From assembly GCA_030745875.1 (NCBI GenBank), contig JASLNT010000008.1, positions 1 to 36,879 of the forward strand: a DNA stretch of 36,879 nucleotides, given 5' to 3'. The notes below the pieces were generated by a model. That model saw nothing but the letters and a program-made list of their open reading frames with translations, was not told the DNA's origin and searched no databases. The DNA is from Phycisphaerae bacterium. Lineage in GTDB: Bacteria; Planctomycetota; Phycisphaerae; SM23-33. Shown piece by piece: positions 30,874 through 36,879 of the stretch. The position numbers and the translations under genes are program-made. Every line of letters starts with the position of its first letter. Position 1 is the stretch's first letter.

Positions 30874-31760
30874 TAACTACCAGTAATAACAGTTACTCGT
30901 ACTACCCCGGCTGCTCCACCAGGTCAGCGAACAGAGCGTACGATATTTCGACACGCAGTATAGCCAGCGCCCTTGGGATCGAGTTGGAGGAACTGGATGA
31001 CTGGAACTGCTGCGGCGCGACGGCGTACGTGGCAATTCACGAGAAGCGTTCCTTTGTCCTGTCGGCGCGGAATCTGGCGATAGCCGAAAAGACGGGCAAG
31101 GATCTTGTGGCCATCTGCAACGGGTGCTATCTGGCCCTTCGCAAAGCAAGCAAGTACATCTCCGAGAATCCCAAACTCAAGGACAACATCACAAAGGCGC
31201 TTGCTGCCGGCGGTATGAGCTACGAAGGCACGATTGATGTTCGTCACTTTCTTGATGTGGTGGTCAACGATCTCGGCGAGCAGAGGATTCGGGACTGCGT
31301 ATCTCGCAAGCTGGATGGGCTGAAAATAGCGCCTTATTACGGTTGCCAGATCGGTCGTCCTTTCGGTGAGATCGACGACCCTGAAGACCCACAGATGATG
31401 GACGATCTGATCGGTTGGCTTGGCGGACAGGCCGTTGAGTTTCCGCTGAAGGCGAAGTGCTGCGGCGGGTTGATGATGACCACCCAGGCGGATATCGGTC
31501 AGGACCTTACCGGTAAGATTCTGAAAAATGCCCGGGACGCCGGAGCCGACTGCATCATCACCGCATGCCCGCTGTGCCAGATGAATCTGGAGGGCTACCA
31601 GAAAACGGTCAGCAAGACGATGGGAACCGACTGCAGCATTCCCGTTCTCTACTTCACGCAACTGATGGGGGTCGCTTTCGGACTGGGCTCGAACGATCTG
31701 GCCCTGAAGGACTCATTGACACCCGTTGAGGCCTTGTTGACAGAGAAGGTGAATAACTAA
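30870..31760 (+). CDS. hdrB: Heterodisulfide reductase subunit B-like (two CCG domains)
   Basis: HdrB holds the non-cubane 4Fe-4S active site that reduces a disulfide (CoM-S-S-CoB in methanogens; a different disulfide in bacteria). The 296-residue protein keeps both CCG motifs complete: C15...C47-C48-G...C83-NG-C86 and C159...C197-C198-G...C233-PL-C236. Start Y-Y-P-G-C-S and C-P-L-C-Q-M-N-L-E are diagnostic. The ATG overlaps the hdrC stop by four bases, and its TAA overlaps the ATG of the next gene by one. The bacterial substrate is not evident from sequence. Confidence 0.94.
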   Translation: MITTSNNSYSYYPGCSTRSANRAYDISTRSIASALGIELEELDDWNCCGATAYVAIHEKRSFVLSARNLAIAEKTGKDLVAICNGCYLALRKASKYISENPKLKDNITKALAAGGMSYEGTIDVRHFLDVVVNDLGEQRIRDCVSRKLDGLKIAPYYGCQIGRPFGEIDDPEDPQMMDDLIGWLGGQAVEFPLKAKCCGGLMMTTQADIGQDLTGKILKNARDAGADCIITACPLCQMNLEGYQKTVSKTMGTDCSIPVLYFTQLMGVAFGLGSNDLALKDSLTPVEALLTEKVNN

Positions 31761-33076
31761 TGATAATGAGCGAAGATAATGGACAAGAACGGATCGGCGT
31801 TTACGTCTGTCATTGCGGTACGAATATCTCGCACACCGTGGACGTAAAGGAAGTAGCCGAATATGCCGGCAAGCTCCCCGGCGTGGTCATTGTCCGGGAG
31901 TACAAATACATGTGCTCCGATCCCGGTCAGGACATGATCAAGCAGGACATTGCTGAGAACAACCTCACGCGCGTGGTCGTTTCCTCCTGCTCGCCGCTGA
32001 TGCACGAGGAGACGTTCCGGAACACCTGTGAAGACGCCGGGCTAAACCGTTTCCTCTTCCAGATGTCCAACATCCGGGAGCAATGCTCCTGGGTGCACAT
32101 GGACCGCGCTGAAGCCACCGCCAAGGCCAAGCGCCTTGTTTCGGCGGCCGTTCGGCGTGTCAGCTTCCACAAGTCCATGGAACAGCGAGAAGCGCCGGTA
32201 AACCGCAACACGCTTGTGGTCGGGGCCGGTATCGCCGGTATCGAGGCGGCTTTGAAGATCGCCGAGTCCGGCAAGAAGGTCTACCTCGTTGAGAAAGAGT
32301 CCTCCATTGGCGGCCATATGGCCAAGTTCGATAAGACCTTCCCAACGCTGGACTGCGCCGCGTGCATCCTCACGCCAAAGATGGTGCAGGTCGGACAGCA
32401 CCCGAACATTGAGTTGATGACCTACTCCGAGGTCGAAGAACTGTCGGGCTATGTCGGGAATTTCACGGCCAAGATCCGTCGCAAGGCGCGATTTGTGGAC
32501 GAGGACAAATGCACCGGTTGCAGTCAGTGCATCGAACGCTGCCCGGTGCGCTTCAGACCCGTCGACACGCAGAAGTCGGTTGCCGAGGATGTGCTCGATC
32601 CAGAACTGCAGGCCGTGATCGACCAATCCGCTGATATGCACAGCCACGAACGAGGGCCTCTGGTAACAGTTCTGCAGGATATTAACATCGAATTCGGATA
32701 TATCCCACCGCCTTCACTTAAGTATGTGAGCATGAAACTGGGGGTTCCCCTGGCAGACGTCTACCATGTAGCTACCTTCTACACGGCATTCAGCTTGGCG
32801 CCGCGCGGAGAGCACATCATCAAAATCTGCATGGGCACGGCTTGCCATGTACGGGGTTCCGCCCGCGTGCTCGACGCCATGGAAGAGCGGTTGGGAATCA
32901 AGGCCGGAGGCACGACGGACGATCTTAAGTTCACTCTGGAAACCGTGAACTGCTTGGGCGCCTGCGCCATGGGTCCGGTCCTGCTGGCGGATGGCGAATA
33001 TAAGACTGTTGCACCGGTTGAAGTGAACAGCCTGATTGACAGTATGCTCGAACAGCCGGTTGGGGCCAAGGTATAG
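31760..33076 (+). CDS. HdrA N-terminal half fused to a NuoE-like domain
   Basis: The 438-residue protein has two parts. Residues about 11-263 are the HdrA N-terminal region: YVCHCGTNIS, Y-K-Y-M-C-S-D-P-G-Q, SSCSPLMHEETFR, the FAD motif VVGAGIAGIEAAL (153-165), F-P-T-L-D-C-A-A-C-I-L-T-P-K-M, and the first ferredoxin motif C251-TG-C254-SQ-C257-IER-C261-PV. HdrA homology then stops abruptly. After a short linker, residues about 275-438 are a NuoE/HydC-type thioredoxin-like [2Fe-2S] domain: V-L-Q-D-I-N-x-E-F-G-Y-I-P, H-V-A-T-F-Y, C357-MGTA-C362 and C398-LGA-C402. The missing C-terminal part of HdrA is at the end of the 34980 gene. ATG 31760 overlaps the hdrB stop. Confidence 0.93.
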   Translation: MIMSEDNGQERIGVYVCHCGTNISHTVDVKEVAEYAGKLPGVVIVREYKYMCSDPGQDMIKQDIAENNLTRVVVSSCSPLMHEETFRNTCEDAGLNRFLFQMSNIREQCSWVHMDRAEATAKAKRLVSAAVRRVSFHKSMEQREAPVNRNTLVVGAGIAGIEAALKIAESGKKVYLVEKESSIGGHMAKFDKTFPTLDCAACILTPKMVQVGQHPNIELMTYSEVEELSGYVGNFTAKIRRKARFVDEDKCTGCSQCIERCPVRFRPVDTQKSVAEDVLDPELQAVIDQSADMHSHERGPLVTVLQDINIEFGYIPPPSLKYVSMKLGVPLADVYHVATFYTAFSLAPRGEHIIKICMGTACHVRGSARVLDAMEERLGIKAGGTTDDLKFTLETVNCLGACAMGPVLLADGEYKTVAPVEVNSLIDSMLEQPVGAKV

Positions 33077-33086
33077 GAACGAAATA

Positions 33087-34958
33087 ATGATACGGATAAA
33101 CGATTTCGTAAGCATTGATAAACTGAGCGCCAGATTGAAAACTGAGCAATCCGAAAGGGTTGTGATCGTTTCGCGCGGTACATGCGGTATCGCCAAAGGC
33201 GCCGAGGCCCTGGTGAAAGCTCTGTCCCAAGAACTGGATGAAGCGGGTGTGAGCGACAGCGTCGAACTACGGGTAACCGGTTGTCTGGGCTACTGCGACG
33301 AAGAACCCATCGTGATCGTCCGTCCGGGCGGTTTCTTCTATCCGCAGCCCAAACCCGAAGACGCCGCGGAGATTATCGCCAAGAGCGTAATCGGTAATGA
33401 ACCGGTCGAGAGACTGCTTATGAAACCGGTGCGAGACCAGGCACCGATCGTAACCGAAGACGAAGTGCCCTTTTACAAGCAACAGCAGCGGTGGCTGCTG
33501 AACGCGAATTTTGAACTGGACCCCACAAGCATCGAGGATTACATCCGCAACGGCGGATACACGGCCTTGACGAAGGCCCTGAACGAAATGTCGCCGGAGC
33601 AGATCATAGAAACCATAACGAAGTCCGGACTGCGCGGGCGCGGCGGCGCCGGTTTTCCCGCTGGCGTCAAGTGGGCTTCCTGTCGCAAGGCCTCCGGCGA
33701 GTTGAAATATGTCATCTGCAACGCCGACGAGGGCGACCCGGGAGCCTATGCCAACCGGGGCCTGCTCGAAAGCAACCCACACAGCATAGTGGAAGGCATG
33801 ATTATCGGAGCCTTCGCCATCGGAGCCAATGAGGGCTATATTTATGTCCGAACGGAATACCCGCTGGCGGTCGAGTTGATGCAGAAAGCCGTGGACGATG
33901 CGCGGGAGGCCGGGCTCCTTGGCGATAATGTTCTCGGTACGGATTTTTCTTTAGACATTAGTATCAACCGCGGGGGAGGGGCGTTTGTCTGCGGCGAATC
34001 GACCGCGCTGATGGCTTCGATCGAAGGGCGGGTCGGAGAACCGCGAGCCAAGCATATCCATACGGTTGAGCGAGGTCTGTGGGATCGGCCGTCAACGCTC
34101 AACAATGTCGAGACCTGGGCGAACGTTCCGTTGATTATCAACCGCGGCGCGGAATGGTTTGCGTCGATCGGCACGGGCGATGTGAGCGATAATCCATGGG
34201 GCGGAAGCAAGGGAACCAAGATCTTCTCGCTGGTCGGCAAGGTGAACCACACGGGCCTGGTGGAAGTGCCGATGGGTACGACGCTGCGCGAGGTCATTTA
34301 TGAAATTGGCGGCGGTATCCCGAACGGAAAGAAATTCAAAGGGGTCCAGACCGGAGGCCCGTCCGGCGGAATTCTGGCCGAAGAGCACCTTGACATTCCA
34401 ATCGATTACGACCAGTTGGTGAGAGTCGGGTCGATGATGGGGTCGGGCGGAATGATCGTCATGGACGAAGACAACTGCATGGTCGATTTCGCCCGTTACT
34501 TCCTCTCGTTCCTCGAAGATGAATCGTGTGGAAAATGCACTCCCTGCCGAGAGGGAGTCACCCAGATGCGCCAATTGCTCGAAGATATCGGCTCGGGCCG
34601 CGCCACAATGGCAACGCTGGACGCTCTGGGGGACCTGGCCGAAGTGGTGCGGGATGCGTCGCTCTGCCAACTCGGTATCACCGCGCCCAACCCCGTTTTA
34701 ACGACCATGGAATACTTCCGTGATGAATACGAAGCGCACATAAAGGAAGGTCGCTGCCCGGCCGGCGTCTGCAAGGCGCTTGTGCGCTACGACATTGTCG
34801 CAGAAGATTGCACCGGTTGCGGTCTTTGCAAGAAGGCCTGCCCAACCGGCGCCGTAAGCGGCGAACTGAAGCATCTGCATTCAATTGACGACGAGAAATG
34901 CACAAGATGCGGATTGTGTCACGACGCCTGCAATGTGGGCGCAGTGGTTCATCTGTAA
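33087..34958 (+). CDS. NuoF/HydB-type NADH-binding flavoprotein with N-terminal thioredoxin-like and C-terminal ferredoxin domains
   Basis: The 623-residue protein resembles the FMN-containing NAD(H) subunit of NAD-linked hydrogenases and Complex I. Domains in order: thioredoxin-like fold (about 20-100, with C33, C66 and C70), then the NuoF core with the FMN-binding G-L-R-G-R-G-G-A-G-F-P (181-191) and NAD-associated N-A-D-E-G-D-P-G-A-Y region. The N3-type cluster is C481-GK-C484-TP-C487-R with C527, and two 4Fe-4S motifs are at C575-C585 and C605-C615. It would exchange hydride with NAD(H). The N-terminal domain has only three of four possible cluster cysteines. ATG 33087 follows the previous stop by ten bases, with AGGAA upstream. 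Confidence 0.94.
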   Translation: MIRINDFVSIDKLSARLKTEQSERVVIVSRGTCGIAKGAEALVKALSQELDEAGVSDSVELRVTGCLGYCDEEPIVIVRPGGFFYPQPKPEDAAEIIAKSVIGNEPVERLLMKPVRDQAPIVTEDEVPFYKQQQRWLLNANFELDPTSIEDYIRNGGYTALTKALNEMSPEQIIETITKSGLRGRGGAGFPAGVKWASCRKASGELKYVICNADEGDPGAYANRGLLESNPHSIVEGMIIGAFAIGANEGYIYVRTEYPLAVELMQKAVDDAREAGLLGDNVLGTDFSLDISINRGGGAFVCGESTALMASIEGRVGEPRAKHIHTVERGLWDRPSTLNNVETWANVPLIINRGAEWFASIGTGDVSDNPWGGSKGTKIFSLVGKVNHTGLVEVPMGTTLREVIYEIGGGIPNGKKFKGVQTGGPSGGILAEEHLDIPIDYDQLVRVGSMMGSGGMIVMDEDNCMVDFARYFLSFLEDESCGKCTPCREGVTQMRQLLEDIGSGRATMATLDALGDLAEVVRDASLCQLGITAPNPVLTTMEYFRDEYEAHIKEGRCPAGVCKALVRYDIVAEDCTGCGLCKKACPTGAVSGELKHLHSIDDEKCTRCGLCHDACNVGAVVHL

Positions 34959-34979
34959 GTATTAGGATGGAGAGACGTT

Positions 34980-36851
34980 ATGATTGAGCTGACTATCAAC
35001 GGCAAAGTAGTCGAGTCCGAAGAAGGCCTCACTGTATTGGACGTGGCTCGCATCTCCGGGATCGAAATCCCGACGATGTGCGATCATGAATCGCTGACCC
35101 CGTACGGCTCCTGCCGCCTCTGTGTGGTGGAGGTCACAAGCAGGGGAAAAACGAAGATCCAGGCCTCGTGCTGTCTGCCCGCCTCCGACGGTATGGAGAT
35201 CCAGACGCATTCCCAGCGCATCGTGAAAATCCGCCGCATCCTCATTGAACTCTTGCTGGCCCGCTGTCCGGAGTCACCCGTAATCCGTGATCTGGCGCAT
35301 GAAATCAATGTGGCCGACTGCCGGTTCGATCGGGTGCGCGGTGAAAAAAGCCCGTGCCACGAATGTCAGATATGCAACATGCTCGACTCCACGCCGTATC
35401 ACGAACAAAAGGACAGCCCCAGCACTTTCACCGACAAGAGCGGTTGCATCTTGTGCGGAATGTGCGTGCGTATCTGCAACGATGTAATGAAGGTCGGAGC
35501 CCTTGCGTTTGAAGGACGCGGCTCCGGACGGCACGTTACCACACCGCTTCGGGAACCATCGGAGTTGTGTACTATGTGCGGCGCCTGTAGCGCTATCTGT
35601 CCGACAGGCGCCATCGAACACCGACGCATACGCCTGCAGGAACCCGTTCCGATTCCGTTTGAGTTCGAATACGGTCTGGCTAACCGCAAACCCGCTAATC
35701 TTTCTTTCCCGCAGGCCGTTCCACGCGTTCCGGTGATCGACAAGGAGACCTGCATGTATTTCAAGACAGGCGGCTGCAAAGTCTGCGAAGATAACTGCCA
35801 GGCCAACGCCATAGACCACGAGCAGGAAGATGAAATTGTCGAAGCCGACGTCGGCGCAATCATTGTGGCCACAGGCTTCAACCTCTTCGACAGCAAGCTG
35901 ATCACCCGTTACGGATATGGTAAGTTCGATAACGTGATCAGCGCCATGGAATTCGAACGAATCAGCCACGCCAGTGGACCTACGAGCGGTAAGGTAGTGA
36001 TGAAGAATGGCGAGAGCCCCAAAGGCGTAGCCATTCTCCATTGCATCGGCAGCCGCGACGAGAACTACCACGAATACTGCTCACGAGTCTGCTGCATGTA
36101 CTCGCTGAAGTTCGCCCATCTCGTCAAGGAGAAGACCGACGCGGAGGTCTACAACCTCTACATCGACATGCGGGCGTTCGGCAAGGGATACGAGGAATTC
36201 TATAAGCGTGTGCTCGGAGAGGGCGTGCACTTCATTCGCGGTAAGGCCGCCGACGTCACCAACGTGCCCGAAACACCCGAAGAGAAAGACAAGCTCATTG
36301 TGGTGGCGGAAGATACGCTTCTGGGCATCACCCGCCGCCTGCCGGTTGATATGGTTATTCTCTCCGGGGCACTGACACCCAGCGCCGACTCCGCCGACGT
36401 GGGGAGGATATTCTCGCTTGGTTGCAGCCAGGGCGGGTTCTTCCTCGAGAGGCACCCCAAGCTCGCGCCGGTGGATTCGATGTCGGACGGTATATTCCTG
36501 GCCGGAGCTTGCCAGGGCCCCAAGGATATTCCCGACTCAGTCGCACAGGGCGCTGCTGCGGCGGCTGGGGCACTGTCGCTTATAGACAAGGGCAAGGTCA
36601 TCATCGAGCCGATCACTGCCGAAATAAACGAAGACCGCTGCGCAGGTTGTCAACTGTGTGTCCCCAACTGCCCGTACGCTGCAATCGAATACGACAAAGA
36701 GAAGAATATTTCGGTGGTCACCGAAGAACTCTGTAAGGGATGCGGCACATGTGTCGCCGGTTGTCCTTCCGGAGCGGCCCGCCAGAAGAACTTCGAGGAC
36801 GAACAGATATTCTCGGAGATCGAAGGCATCCTGACCGGAGCCGAAGCGTAA
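34980..36851 (+). CDS. NuoG-like iron-sulfur N-terminus fused to the HdrA C-terminal half
   Basis: The 623-residue protein has two parts. Residues about 1-215 are a NuoG/HydA-like electron-transfer module: [2Fe-2S] ligands C34, C45, C48 and C64, then a Cys-rich stretch (C126-HE-C129-QI-C132) and two 4Fe-4S motifs (C156-C166 and C197-C207). From about residue 224, EFEYGLANRK and L-S-F-P-Q-A-V-P begin the HdrA remainder: second internal ferredoxin motif (C258, C266, C269, C273), V-G-A-I-I-V-A-T-G-F, H-C-I-G-S-R-D...C-S-R-V-C-C-M-Y-S-L-K, and a two-cluster C-terminal ferredoxin (C554-C564, C585-C595). No hydrogenase H-cluster or molybdopterin domain follows. ATG 34980 is 21 bases after the previous stop, with GGATGGAGAG upstream. 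Confidence 0.93.
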   Translation: MIELTINGKVVESEEGLTVLDVARISGIEIPTMCDHESLTPYGSCRLCVVEVTSRGKTKIQASCCLPASDGMEIQTHSQRIVKIRRILIELLLARCPESPVIRDLAHEINVADCRFDRVRGEKSPCHECQICNMLDSTPYHEQKDSPSTFTDKSGCILCGMCVRICNDVMKVGALAFEGRGSGRHVTTPLREPSELCTMCGACSAICPTGAIEHRRIRLQEPVPIPFEFEYGLANRKPANLSFPQAVPRVPVIDKETCMYFKTGGCKVCEDNCQANAIDHEQEDEIVEADVGAIIVATGFNLFDSKLITRYGYGKFDNVISAMEFERISHASGPTSGKVVMKNGESPKGVAILHCIGSRDENYHEYCSRVCCMYSLKFAHLVKEKTDAEVYNLYIDMRAFGKGYEEFYKRVLGEGVHFIRGKAADVTNVPETPEEKDKLIVVAEDTLLGITRRLPVDMVILSGALTPSADSADVGRIFSLGCSQGGFFLERHPKLAPVDSMSDGIFLAGACQGPKDIPDSVAQGAAAAAGALSLIDKGKVIIEPITAEINEDRCAGCQLCVPNCPYAAIEYDKEKNISVVTEELCKGCGTCVAGCPSGAARQKNFEDEQIFSEIEGILTGAEA

Positions 36852-36870
36852 TCAGACGGAGAATAAATAA

Positions 36871-36879
36871 ATGGTTGAC
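36871..36879 (+). CDS. Start of the next operon gene (window edge)
   Basis: ATG GTT GAC at 36871-36879 (Met-Val-Asp) follows the previous stop by 19 bases, with ACGGAGAA about ten bases upstream. Only three codons are visible, so the product cannot be named. Spacing indicates the redox operon continues. Confidence 0.5.

Noticed and set aside
34980..36851. NuoG or [FeFe]-hydrogenase large subunit
   Set aside because: Only the N-terminal iron-sulfur module is present; no H-cluster motifs or molybdopterin-fold sequence follow, and the remainder is HdrA.

Overview
The window looks like chromosomal DNA of an anaerobic or facultative member of the Planctomycetota, probably Phycisphaerae-like. Indicators are a Tat-exported DUF1080 protein, a planctomycete-style tyrosine recombinase remnant, several exported proteins without clear family, and classic sigma-70 promoters alongside a textbook sigma-54 promoter. 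This assignment rests on gene content and family resemblance only; no rRNA gene is present.

Layout. (1) 1-3850 is an accessory margin: the edge of an IS3-family element, short tandem repeats, an AT-rich small membrane protein gene, and two minus-strand membrane protein genes that share a duplicated promoter segment. (2) 3854-12715 is mostly plus-strand housekeeping: DUF1080 protein, PfkB sugar kinase, ThpR, RecA, AroA, ribosomal protein S1 with an Ala/Glu/Pro repeat tail, and a primary-type sigma factor. (3) 12784-19203 is minus-strand: a sigma-54 activator lacking a sensor domain, an exported TPR protein, an iron-sulfur aldo/keto reductase, and a coupled pair formed by a lipoprotein acetolactate decarboxylase and an exported protein. 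(4) 19302-22235 is a serine biosynthesis operon (class V aminotransferase plus SerA). (5) 22365-24586 is IlvD with a DUF1330 protein, divergent from a lipoprotein/TPR pair at 24741-25902. (6) 26092-28061 holds an orphan corrinoid protein, an RluD-like pseudouridine synthase and tRNA-Val(CAC), whose 3' half is overlapped by a decayed integrase. (7) 28688-36879 holds a sigma-54 promoter, a porin and a long redox operon running off the window.

The most remarkable feature is the operon at 30304-36851. It encodes HdrC, HdrB and three further proteins in which a heterodisulfide-reductase HdrA is cut in two. The N-terminal half of HdrA (through the first cysteine motif of its internal ferredoxin) is fused to a NuoE-like domain. 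A complete NuoF/HydB-like flavoprotein follows. A NuoG-like N-terminal iron-sulfur module is then fused to the C-terminal half of HdrA, which resumes almost exactly where the first half stopped. The two HdrA pieces add up to about 650 residues, a normal HdrA length. A NuoEFG-type NADH module therefore appears nested inside hdrA, with the fragments partnered to HdrBC. The inferred role is a soluble NAD(H)-linked, probably electron-bifurcating, disulfide-reductase-type complex. Two short leader elements with compensatory base changes, one before the porin gene and one before hdrC, may be a paired regulatory RNA.

All calls are by eye. Family assignments from strong motifs are firm; promoters, RNA structures and functional inferences are marked as weaker.
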